DNA from: JBOFCS01 sp051646185
Lineage (GTDB): Bacteria; Actinomycetota; Actinomycetes; Mycobacteriales; Mycobacteriaceae
Assembly (NCBI GenBank): GCA_051646185.1
Contig: JBOFCS010000197.1
Span: 1 to 13,482 of the forward strand
Length of the DNA: 13,482 bases
Direction of reading: 5' to 3'
Both the position numbers and the translations under genes were made by a program. The first letter of the stretch is position 1; each line of letters begins with the position of its first letter. This document shows positions 6,799-12,784 of the stretch, one piece after another. The notes below the pieces were generated by a model, which worked only from the letters and a program-made list of their open reading frames with translations, was not told where the DNA came from and searched no databases.

Positions 6799-6823
6799 GA
6801 GACCCGAGACTACTCTGGGGTTT

Positions 6824-7357
6824 GTGTACCAACCCGAGCAGCCTACGAGCGACCAACCTCAAGAGACGATCCCGGCCAAAAAAATCAACAGCACGTGGTA
6901 CTCCGAACAGCTACGAGTACCACTATGGTGGTGGGCTGCCGGTTTATTTATCGCTGGACTACTTGCCGCCGAAGTGAGTCTGGGGCGCCCTGGAATTCTA
7001 TTTTGGTTGCCCTACCTAGCATTGCTCCCAGTGCCCATTTGGGCACTTATCTGGCTTAGTAGAACACGAGTTGAAGTAAAAAATAATCCAGATACTGGTG
7101 AACCCGAACTCTGCATCAACCAGGCTCACCTACCAACGCGCTTAATAGCTCGTTGGGCTGAGGTGCCTGCGAGCGCAAAAAGCGCTGCTCTGGGTCGACA
7201 ACTCGATCCCGCTGCTTTTGTCCAACACCGCACCTGGGTAAAAACTATGGTCCTTGTGGTTCTCGAAGACCCAGAAGATCCCACTCCCTATTGGCTGGTG
7301 AGCACCAGACGACCAGCGGAGTTACTGGCCGTCATCGAAAAATCCCAACGGCATTAA
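6824..7357 (+). CDS. DUF3093 family membrane protein
   Basis: From GTG 6824 this is a 177-residue protein. After a polar N-terminus comes the family landmark WYSEQLRVPLWWW (25-37), two transmembrane helices at about 33-50 and 57-77, and a cytosolic domain with ELCINQAHLPTRLIARWAEVP and a C-terminal YWLVSTRRPAEL motif. DUF3093 proteins are conserved in Actinobacteria next to dut; their role is unknown. The frame is open back to TTG 6713 inside dut, but no ATG or GTG exists between 6713 and 6824, and a start inside the divergent dut gene is unlikely. The start is the least certain in the window. It ends 6 bases from the convergent DUF4193 gene. Confidence 0.8.
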   Translation: MYQPEQPTSDQPQETIPAKKINSTWYSEQLRVPLWWWAAGLFIAGLLAAEVSLGRPGILFWLPYLALLPVPIWALIWLSRTRVEVKNNPDTGEPELCINQAHLPTRLIARWAEVPASAKSAALGRQLDPAAFVQHRTWVKTMVLVVLEDPEDPTPYWLVSTRRPAELLAVIEKSQRH

Positions 7358-7363
7358 CCACAG

Positions 7364-7666
7364 CTATGCAGCACAATCCATACAAATCAGCACACCATCA
7401 ATGCTGCTAGCCAACCGGCTGCGATGGTGCACTAAAAAACAGCTTGAACAGGTAAATTCATCCGCTTGCTTGGGCACTACCCGAACGGAAAGCTCTTCTC
7501 CAGAAAGATCAGCTCCGGGAAGTTCAAATGATTCCGCCGTATCGGATTCATCAATATCGACCACTGCCGATTGTGCCTCATTGCGTCGTGCCTTTAACTC
7601 TTCAAGTGAATCTTCTGAAACCTCATCAGACTCAGTTCGCCTGGGAGCGTCGTAATCCGTTGCCAT
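7364..7666 (-). CDS. DUF4193 family small zinc-ribbon protein
   Basis: This 100-residue acidic protein starts MATDYDAPRR. A charged, probably disordered N-terminal half (ESDEVSEDSLEELKARRNEAQ) precedes a compact C-terminal zinc ribbon: CSSC at 73-76 and CMDC at 95-98. It belongs to DUF4193, conserved at this position in Mycobacteriales (Rv2699c, the same length). Function is unknown; a nucleic-acid or RNA-polymerase contact is one guess from the ribbon. ATG 7666 has GAGGGG about 8 bases upstream. It ends 6 bases from DUF3093. Confidence 0.88.
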   Translation of the reverse strand: MATDYDAPRRTESDEVSEDSLEELKARRNEAQSAVVDIDESDTAESFELPGADLSGEELSVRVVPKQADEFTCSSCFLVHHRSRLASSIDGVLICMDCAA

Positions 7667-7718
7667 GTCAGTTACCCCTCATAGTCGTCTTTGTTCATCA
7701 TCTTTACAATCGCTGCAG

Positions 7719-7748
7719 GATATCTGAGTCCAACAGCTGGACAGTCAA
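7719..7748 (-). promoter_or_regulatory. Candidate DUF4193 promoter with a dyad in its spacer
   Basis: On the minus strand TTGACT (7748-7743) and GATATC (7724-7719) are 18 bases apart, or 17 if the -10 is read as AGATAT. This is about 52 bases before the DUF4193 ATG. The spacer holds a perfect inverted repeat (GTCCA, 5 bases, TGGAC at 7728-7742). No transcription data are available. Confidence 0.35.
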
Positions 7749-7789
7749 TCATCGCTTTAGCAGTTCGTCGGTATAGAGTATCCAGGTCG

Positions 7790-7800
7790 CCAACAACCGT
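7790..7800 (+). repeat. 11-base direct repeat, copy 1
   Basis: CCAACAACCGT occurs here and again at 8067-8077 in the same orientation. The two copies bracket about 266 bases of the AT-rich gap. Confidence 0.6.
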
Positions 7801-8066
7801 TAATTGCTATGATTTACATCTCACTTTCTTCTATATTTACCTTCACTGCACCCGGCAAAAAAGTCTTATTAAATTTCTACCAAGGCCGCCAGACAATAGC
7901 CGACATGCGGTGGAAAATCCCAATAAAACACTCATTTTACTACTGTGGTTTAGGTCTCGCTATCGAAAAACATTGACAAAAAGCCCTCTACCAGTGAAAA
8001 GATTTCAAACTGCAAAACTTTGCATACCTCATACCTGTAGGGAACGTTGGCGTGTCGCGTTTCATT

Positions 8067-8077
8067 CCAACAACCGT
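8067..8077 (+). repeat. 11-base direct repeat, copy 2
   Basis: This is the second copy of CCAACAACCGT, about 87 bases before the cei start. No terminal inverted repeats were seen just inside the pair, so a mobile-element remnant is not supported. Confidence 0.6.
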
Positions 8078-8163
8078 GAAGCTCATCGCGTGTAAGCCCC
8101 AGAATAACAACCCACTAGAGTGGCAGAAGAATAATCCGACCCAGATGAGAGGTCTCCACGATC

Positions 8164-8853
8164 GTGGTTGCACAAATAGCCGAGGGACATTCACTAGATC
8201 ACAACGGCAGACCTTTTCCGCATCGACGGTTCCTACCAGCGATTATTTCACTTGTTGTCATCACGCTTTTGAGTGCCGCAGTCTGGTGTTTTGCACTCAT
8301 CCAAAACCCTGAACAAAATACTGCAACTAGCTGCAACACCCCTCCACCAATAAGCGTTCAGGAAAGCACAAATTCTTCCGAATCAGCGGCAGCACTTGGC
8401 GACAAATTATCTGAATCAGAATTTGTTCATCAATTTCCAGCATCACTTCCAGCAACAAAAGTTCGGGTGTACAACGCCAACGGCAAACAAGGACAGGCCA
8501 GACAAGTATCAGAACAACTCGTGAGCTACGGCTTCACTCCTGCACCCGAACCTCGCTACGCCGATGACCCGATCTACTTCGACCAAGATTTACAATGCCG
8601 AGGTCAAATTCGATTTGGCACTAATGGTAGAGCCGCAGCTGCAGCTCTGTGGCTCGCCTTCCCCTGCGGAGAACTTGTAGAAGACAAACGTCAGGACGAT
8701 ACCGTCGACCTCGCACTCGGTAAGTTATTTTCTGAACTTGCACCAAGCCCCAATTCTGAAGATGCCCTTACCGCGTTGAAAAACACTAGGTCAGGGAGTA
8801 ACAGTCCTGTTTCAACAGACTTACTTGCTGCAGTGCACGCGGAAACTTGCTGA
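8164..8853 (+). CDS. cei: Envelope integrity protein Cei (LytR_C domain)
   Basis: This 229-residue single-pass membrane protein has a short basic cytosolic N-terminus, one helix at about residues 23-46, a polar linker rich in serine and glutamate (about 50-85), and then an extracytoplasmic LytR C-terminal-like domain at about 96-190. That domain starts ATKVRVYNANGKQGQA and contains QIRFGTNGRAAAAALWLAFPC. This layout matches Cei (Rv2700) of M. tuberculosis, needed for envelope integrity and virulence there. Two cysteines in the domain (in LQCRG and FPCGE) may form a disulfide. The start is GTG 8164 with AGAGG 11 bases upstream, a weak site. The 3' end lies 27 bases from the convergent suhB. 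Confidence 0.85.
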   Translation: MVAQIAEGHSLDHNGRPFPHRRFLPAIISLVVITLLSAAVWCFALIQNPEQNTATSCNTPPPISVQESTNSSESAAALGDKLSESEFVHQFPASLPATKVRVYNANGKQGQARQVSEQLVSYGFTPAPEPRYADDPIYFDQDLQCRGQIRFGTNGRAAAAALWLAFPCGELVEDKRQDDTVDLALGKLFSELAPSPNSEDALTALKNTRSGSNSPVSTDLLAAVHAETC

Positions 8854-8880
8854 ACTACCGCTAGGCTCTCCACCAAAATT

Positions 8881-9765
8881 TCATAGTGGAATTGAATGAT
8901 AAACACCTAATTCTTCAAATATCTTTCCCAACTCAATAGCCACACCAGGTGCCATCGCCACCAGAGCTCTTCCCTGCACGCTTGTGCTGTCGGGTTCAGG
9001 TAGATGCACTATCGCCCCAGCCTCTGAAGCTATCAATGAACCCGCGGCCCAATCCCAAGGACTAAGCCCATGCTCAAAATGCGCATCTACCCTTCCAGAC
9101 GCCACCATGCACAAATCTAAGGCGGCTGAGCCTACCCGACGGATATCTCTAACCCTCGGTAAAATTTTTGCAACAAGCTGACCTTGAACTCTACGGAGCT
9201 CAGATTCGTACCCAAAACCTGTAGCGACCAAAGCAAGTTGTGGATCAACAATCGGGTTACACGATAAACTCGTTGATGTACCAGATGAGTTGATAACCAC
9301 CGAACCACAGCCTCGAGCTGCAGCATAAATCTGCCGAGCGGCGATATCTGCAACGGCACCGGCAATTGAAACTCCATCTTTTTGAACGGCAACTGATACT
9401 GCAAAAGCTGGAATACCATACATAAAATTGACGGTTCCATCGATCGGATCGAGTACCCAACGCAGACCAGAAGTCTCTTCAGCATCGCCCCCTCCTTCCT
9501 CACCAAAAACATTGTCCTCAGGCCTCAACTGACTGAGGCGTCTGCGCAGGAGCTGTTCGACCTCCCTGTCAACGACAGTGACCGGATCAGTCCGAGTTGA
9601 CTTTGTCGAAATCGCCGGGCCACTGAAGGCAGCCGAAGGATCATTCGGATCGAATACCTGATCCCGACGTTGCCGCGCCAGACCCGCTGCTTCATCAGCG
9701 AGTTTTACTGCGACGCTTTGAAGATGCTGAGCATCTATAGTGGAGGAGCTCTCTAGGTTTTGCAC
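8881..9765 (-). CDS. suhB: Inositol monophosphatase family protein
   Basis: This 294-residue Mg2+-dependent phosphatase is expected to release inositol (or a similar polyol) from its phosphate, feeding phosphatidylinositol, lipoglycan and mycothiol synthesis. Signatures are DPVTVVDREVE (60-70), GEE (88-90), WVLDPIDGTVNF (103-114, metal ligands D106 and D109) and SPWDWAAGSLIASEAG (235-250, metal ligand D238). Length and order match SuhB (Rv2701c). The GTG start at 9765 has only a weak purine stretch upstream. The gene is divergent from ppgK, as in mycobacteria, and converges on cei. Other IMPase-fold substrates, such as histidinol phosphate or NADP, cannot be excluded from sequence alone. Confidence 0.92.
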   Translation of the reverse strand: MQNLESSSTIDAQHLQSVAVKLADEAAGLARQRRDQVFDPNDPSAAFSGPAISTKSTRTDPVTVVDREVEQLLRRRLSQLRPEDNVFGEEGGGDAEETSGLRWVLDPIDGTVNFMYGIPAFAVSVAVQKDGVSIAGAVADIAARQIYAAARGCGSVVINSSGTSTSLSCNPIVDPQLALVATGFGYESELRRVQGQLVAKILPRVRDIRRVGSAALDLCMVASGRVDAHFEHGLSPWDWAAGSLIASEAGAIVHLPEPDSTSVQGRALVAMAPGVAIELGKIFEELGVYHSIPL

Positions 9766-9803
9766 TTACCCATCGCAACACATAGACCAGGGCTATGCAC
9801 CTG

Positions 9804-9831
9804 TTGACACTTGGCAAAGCAAGATTATTCC
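9804..9831 (+). promoter_or_regulatory. Candidate ppgK promoter (weak -10)
   Basis: TTGACA at 9804-9809 is a perfect -35 hexamer. TATTCC follows after 16 bases (9826-9831) and only partly matches the actinobacterial TAnnnT. If real, it gives a leader of roughly 105 bases before ppgK. Confidence 0.28.
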
Positions 9832-9929
9832 CATGACGCAACACTGGTAACTCCCAAGTTGGTCCGCAGATTCATCAGGGAACTACTGTTACACCGTCTT
9901 AGAGAGCCCGCTGAACCCATTTCTTCGTT

Positions 9930-9935
9930 AAGGAG
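9930..9935 (+). promoter_or_regulatory. Ribosome binding site that decides the ppgK start
   Basis: AAGGAG lies 8 bases before ATG 9944. The in-frame GTG at 9935 overlaps this site and so cannot use it, which favours the ATG. Confidence 0.7.
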
Positions 9936-9943
9936 TGACCCCT

Positions 9944-10750
9944 ATGACCCAACCACCCTCGCCATCGCCGAGTACCTCTTCAATAAATCAGTCAGCGGCT
10001 GCCATTGAAGGTTTTGGCGTTGATATCGGTGGCAGTGGAATCAAAGGAGGTCTAGTTGATCTGAGCACCGGCCTGCTCATTGGGGAGCGAATAAAGATCG
10101 AAACCCCACAACCATCTACTCCGCAGGAAGTAGCCAAGGTGGTTCGGCGAATCGTCGATTCATTCAATTGGGATGGTTCAGTTGGTATAACTTTACCCAG
10201 CGTGGTGACAGATGGGGTAGTGCGAACTGCCGCCAATATCGATGCGTCATGGATCGGTTTAAACGCAACCAAGCTGTTCAGCGCAGCTCTTGACGGCCAG
10301 TCCGTGACAGTTATCAACGATGCCGACGCAGCCGGGCTAGCCGAAGATCAACACGGCGCCGGAAGAAACATCAGTGGTGTGGTGATCCTACTGACGTTTG
10401 GCACTGGAATTGGTTCAGCAGTTCTACATAACGGTGTCTTGATACCTAATACCGAGTTTGGACATCTAGAAGTAGACGGTGAAGAAGCCGAGCACAAAGC
10501 TGCTTCCTCAGTAAAAGATAAAGAGAACTTAACCTACCAACAATGGGCTGAAAAAGTTTCTCAGGTCTTATGCAGAATTGAAGATCTTATGTACCCTGAC
10601 CTGTATATTCTTGGCGGTGGAATCAGTCGTAAAGCAGAGAAATGGATACCACTTCTAACAAACCACACACCGGTGGTAGCAGCCACATTGCAAAACTCAG
10701 CGGGCATCGTTGGGGCGGCAATGGCAGCCGACACCGGCATGGGAACTTAA
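9944..10750 (+). CDS. ppgK: Polyphosphate--glucose phosphotransferase (polyphosphate glucokinase)
   Basis: This 268-residue ROK-family sugar kinase makes glucose 6-phosphate from glucose using polyphosphate (or ATP) as donor. After a proline- and serine-rich leader (1-20) come the phosphate-1 loop GVDIGGSGIKG (25-35), the sugar-site segment NDADAAGLAE (125-134, D126 as the probable catalytic base), the phosphate-2 loop GTGIGSA (153-159), and PNTEFGHLEVDGEEAEHKA (168-186), the variant ROK motif typical of PPGK. The CxCGxxGC zinc motif of classic ROK kinases is absent, as expected for this subfamily. GGGISRK and the C-terminal NSAGIVGAAMAA close the fold. It lies directly upstream of sigA on the same strand, separated by 133 bases that seem to hold a sigA promoter. 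Confidence 0.93.
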   Translation: MTQPPSPSPSTSSINQSAAAIEGFGVDIGGSGIKGGLVDLSTGLLIGERIKIETPQPSTPQEVAKVVRRIVDSFNWDGSVGITLPSVVTDGVVRTAANIDASWIGLNATKLFSAALDGQSVTVINDADAAGLAEDQHGAGRNISGVVILLTFGTGIGSAVLHNGVLIPNTEFGHLEVDGEEAEHKAASSVKDKENLTYQQWAEKVSQVLCRIEDLMYPDLYILGGGISRKAEKWIPLLTNHTPVVAATLQNSAGIVGAAMAADTGMGT

Positions 10751-10768
10751 GAACTTCTCAGGTGTCGT

Positions 10769-10774
10769 TACAAT
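10769..10774 (+). promoter_or_regulatory. Candidate sigA promoter -10 element
   Basis: TACAAT fits the actinobacterial -10 (TAnnnT, TAtaaT-like) 19 bases after the ppgK stop. No good -35 lies 16-18 bases upstream, which is common in corynebacteria. Transcription from here would give a leader of about 100 bases before sigA. Confidence 0.4.
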
Positions 10775-10783
10775 GGACATGTC

Positions 10784-10860
10784 CCGGTATTGAGCCGGAA
10801 AACCAGACAGACCTCTTCGCCGGAATTGCCTTTTCGGCGTGCGAGCAAGTCCAGTCGCAC
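10784..10860 (+). promoter_or_regulatory. Possible structured 5' leader of sigA
   Basis: Three short inverted repeats follow each other: CCGG/CCGG (10784-10798), CGCCG/CGGCG (10818-10839, loop 12) and GTGCGA/TCGCAC (10839-10860, loop 10). The last ends 11 bases before the Shine-Dalgarno. The stems are short but the series is regular; a role in controlling sigA expression is only a possibility. Confidence 0.3.
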
Positions 10861-10871
10861 GACACCGTCAC

Positions 10872-10878
10872 GAAAGGG
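10872..10878 (+). promoter_or_regulatory. Ribosome binding site that decides the sigA start
   Basis: GAAAGGG ends 5 bases before GTG 10884. The protein from there begins VAATD, like the VAAT start I recall for mycobacterial SigA. The longer in-frame GTG 10839 lies within the leader hairpins. Confidence 0.65.
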
Positions 10879-10883
10879 CGTAC

Positions 10884-12272
10884 GTGGCAGCCACTGATAT
10901 AGATCAGGTAATTGATCCTGCAGCTGAAATCTCACTATCCGGTGAGCCTCAGCCAGAATCAACACCAGCTCCGGCCAAGAAGGCCCCAGCCAAAAAAGCG
11001 GCAGCAAAAAAAGCTCCGGCCAAGAAGGCCCCAGCCAAAAAAGCGGCAGCAAAAAAAGCTCCGACCAAAGCTGCAGAACCGGAGATCAAGGTTGACTCTG
11101 ACGAGCCACCTCTGGATCTCGTTGATGTTGAGGACGACTTACCGTTAATCGACGATATTGATCTTTCCGATGTAGAACTTGACGTCGAGGAAGATGTGGT
11201 CGAGGTAGCTGTAGTTGGAACAGATGACGTCGAAGATGAGGATGCCACTGGGGAAGAACCCAGTCAGGCAGACAAAGCTTCAGGTGATTTTGTTTGGGAT
11301 GAAGAGGAATCGGAAGCGCTAAGACAGGCTCGCAAAGATGCTGAACTTACCGCTTCAGCAGACTCAGTCCGTGCCTACCTGAAACAAATTGGCAAGGTTG
11401 CACTCCTTAACGCTGAAGAAGAGGTAGAACTCGCTAAGCGCATTGAGGCTGGTCTCTACGCTACTGAGAAAATGCGCGAGCTTGCGGAAAAAGGCGAAAA
11501 GCTTCCAGTTGCCGCCCGCCGCGATATGAACTGGGTATGCCGTGATGGCAACCGAGCTAAGAATCACCTTCTTGAGGCAAACCTCCGATTGGTGGTGTCG
11601 CTAGCGAAGCGGTACACCGGGCGCGGGATGGCTTTCTTGGATCTCATCCAGGAAGGAAACCTTGGCCTTATTCGCGCAGTAGAGAAATTTGACTACACAA
11701 AAGGTTACAAGTTCTCCACCTATGCCACCTGGTGGATTCGCCAAGCTATCACCCGAGCGATGGCAGACCAGGCAAGAACGATTCGCATCCCAGTCCATAT
11801 GGTTGAGGTCATCAACAAGCTTGGTCGGATTCAGCGTGAGTTGCTTCAGGATCTTGGTCGAGAGCCAACACCAGAAGAGCTTGCCAAGGAAATGGATATC
11901 ACTCCGGAGAAAGTACTGGAAATTCAGCAGTACGCCAGGGAACCCATTTCGCTTGATCAAACCATTGGCGATGAAGGAGATAGTCAGCTCGGCGACTTTA
12001 TCGAAGACAGTGAAGCTGTTGTTGCTGTCGACGCAGTGTCGTTCACATTGCTCCAGGATCAGCTGCAATCAGTGCTGGAGACTTTGTCTGAACGCGAAGC
12101 CGGTGTGGTTCGACTTCGGTTTGGGTTGACCGATGGACAACCACGCACTCTTGACGAAATTGGTCAAGTTTATGGAGTTACCAGGGAGCGGATTCGACAG
12201 ATCGAATCTAAGACGATGAGCAAATTACGCCATCCTTCGCGCTCCCAGGTTCTTCGGGATTATCTCGATTAA
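10884..12272 (+). CDS. sigA: RNA polymerase primary sigma factor SigA
   Basis: This 462-residue housekeeping sigma-70 factor directs RNA polymerase to -10/-35 promoters of growth genes. The N-terminal tail is disordered: a lysine/alanine/proline repeat (29-63, APAKKA units) and then a strongly acidic stretch (about 67-135). SGDFVWDEEESEALRQARKDAEL leads into region 1.2 at about residue 160 (DSVRAYLKQIGKV). Region 2 (about 229-300) contains NLRLVVSLAKRYTGRG, LIQEGNLGLIRAVEKF and YATWWIRQAITRA. Region 3 follows (GREPTPEELAKEM). Region 4.2 (about 421-445) carries the helix-turn-helix TLDEIGQVYGVTRERIRQIE. The C-terminus HPSRSQVLRDYLD is canonical. From region 1.2 on it appears almost identical to mycobacterial SigA as I remember it; the tail is lineage-specific. 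A hairpin terminator follows 19 bases after the stop. Confidence 0.98.
   Translation: MAATDIDQVIDPAAEISLSGEPQPESTPAPAKKAPAKKAAAKKAPAKKAPAKKAAAKKAPTKAAEPEIKVDSDEPPLDLVDVEDDLPLIDDIDLSDVELDVEEDVVEVAVVGTDDVEDEDATGEEPSQADKASGDFVWDEEESEALRQARKDAELTASADSVRAYLKQIGKVALLNAEEEVELAKRIEAGLYATEKMRELAEKGEKLPVAARRDMNWVCRDGNRAKNHLLEANLRLVVSLAKRYTGRGMAFLDLIQEGNLGLIRAVEKFDYTKGYKFSTYATWWIRQAITRAMADQARTIRIPVHMVEVINKLGRIQRELLQDLGREPTPEELAKEMDITPEKVLEIQQYAREPISLDQTIGDEGDSQLGDFIEDSEAVVAVDAVSFTLLQDQLQSVLETLSEREAGVVRLRFGLTDGQPRTLDEIGQVYGVTRERIRQIESKTMSKLRHPSRSQVLRDYLD
10968..11057 (+). repeat. Perfect 45-bp tandem duplication inside sigA
   Basis: Two identical, adjacent 45-base units (10968-11012 and 11013-11057) each encode 15 residues, APAKKAPAKKAAAKK. 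A third copy starts at 11058 but diverges after six bases (GCTCCG, then A instead of G). Since the unit is a multiple of three, gain or loss keeps the frame. Identity even at third codon positions points to recent duplication. Confidence 0.95.
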
Positions 12273-12291
12273 TTGCTAGCCACACAGGGAG

Positions 12292-12336
12292 CCCGTATCC
12301 ACCTGACTATCGGACCGGTAACCAGGTGGATACGGG
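12292..12336 (+). terminator. Strong hairpin terminator after sigA (no T-run)
   Basis: A perfect 14-base-pair stem (12292-12305 with 12323-12336; arm CCCGTATCCACCTG) and a 17-base loop begin 19 bases after the sigA stop. The bases after the stem are TATAAGCCC, so the T-run of a classic terminator is missing. Such tail-less hairpins are common in actinobacteria. The loop itself contains a near-palindrome around GGACCGG. Confidence 0.8.
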
Positions 12337-12438
12337 TATAAGCCCTACCAAAGATTCGGCTTATGGCGAACAGCAAACTGTGATTTCACTAAAAGCACTG
12401 GCTCGTAGCGTGAGAGACGACACACTAGTAAATTTTTT

Positions 12439-12465
12439 GGGAACAATGTGGCACTCTCAAACGTC
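12439..12465 (+). promoter_or_regulatory. Candidate ECF-type (SigH/SigE-like) promoter before the DUF7455 gene
   Basis: GGGAACA at 12439-12445 fits the -35 of SigH/SigE promoters (GGGAAYA). After 16 bases comes CGTC (12462-12465), one base from the CGTT -10. It would start transcription about 90 bases before the gene. One mismatch in a short -10 makes this tentative. Confidence 0.3.
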
Positions 12466-12561
12466 AAACACAGTAGATTCGTAACTACATCCCTGACGGG
12501 TACCCCAGAAGGGGCGGATCAGCGCCAAGGCATCAGAAATGCATGCCAGGACGGAGGAGTT

Positions 12562-12762
12562 ATGACCGCAACACTGACCAGTCCCCCATTAACTGCCGCA
12601 GATCGGTGCGATAGGTGTGGGGCAGCCGCGCGGGTTCGCGCAAAGTTCACTTCAGGTTCTGAATTGCTTTTCTGCCAGCATCACGCAAACGAGCACCAGA
12701 GCCGACTAGCAGAACTGGCTGTATCAGTTCAAGCCGCGCCCGAAGACTTGAACCTAGACTAG
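12562..12762 (+). CDS. Small DUF7455-type zinc-ribbon protein
   Basis: This 66-residue protein begins MTATLTSPPLTAADRCDRCG. The cysteines C16 and C19 (CDRC) and the later C38 with H41 (CQHH) make a one-domain zinc ribbon around VRAKFTSGSELLFC. A short acidic tail follows. Proteins of this kind (annotated DUF7455 or hypothetical) sit next to sigma-factor genes in Mycobacteriales; function is unknown. The frame is open to 12448, but ATG 12562 has GGAGGAG directly upstream and gives the expected start. It lies 225 bases after the sigA terminator, so it has its own promoter. It ends 22 bases from the convergent helicase gene. Confidence 0.85.
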   Translation: MTATLTSPPLTAADRCDRCGAAARVRAKFTSGSELLFCQHHANEHQSRLAELAVSVQAAPEDLNLD

Positions 12763-12784
12763 CTGTCCGGTCCAGCAATTTTTA

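Larger units (their letters stand above)
7667..8163. other. Long AT-rich divergent intergenic region between DUF4193 and cei
   Basis: The 497 bases between two divergent starts hold no convincing gene. An open frame at 7691-8095 starts with TTG, has no Shine-Dalgarno and resembles no family I know. The region is visibly richer in A and T than its flanks. It contains a promoter-like pair facing DUF4193, a lone TTGACA at 7973-7978 with no good -10, tandem CATACCT copies near 8022-8035, an 11-base direct repeat (7790-7800 and 8067-8077) and a short palindrome (CCACT, AG, AGTGG at 8112-8123). It is probably a control region for one or both genes, or it carries a small RNA. Confidence 0.6.

Noticed and set aside
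8040..8061. ECF promoter GGGAAC...CGTT before cei
   Set aside because: The gap between the elements is about 5 bases too short.
7691..8095. 134-codon open frame in the AT-rich spacer
   Set aside because: It has a TTG start, no ribosome site, no recognisable motifs and a low-complexity composition.
10839..10883. sigA start at GTG 10839
   Set aside because: It lies in hairpin-forming leader sequence without a Shine-Dalgarno; GTG 10884 has one and matches the VAAT start of relatives.
10968..11057. CRISPR-like repeat
   Set aside because: The two units are adjacent with no spacers and are in-frame coding repeats.
10949..11248. Minus-strand frame rich in serine and threonine opposite the sigA tail
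   Set aside because: It only reflects the repetitive lysine/acidic codons of sigA read backwards.
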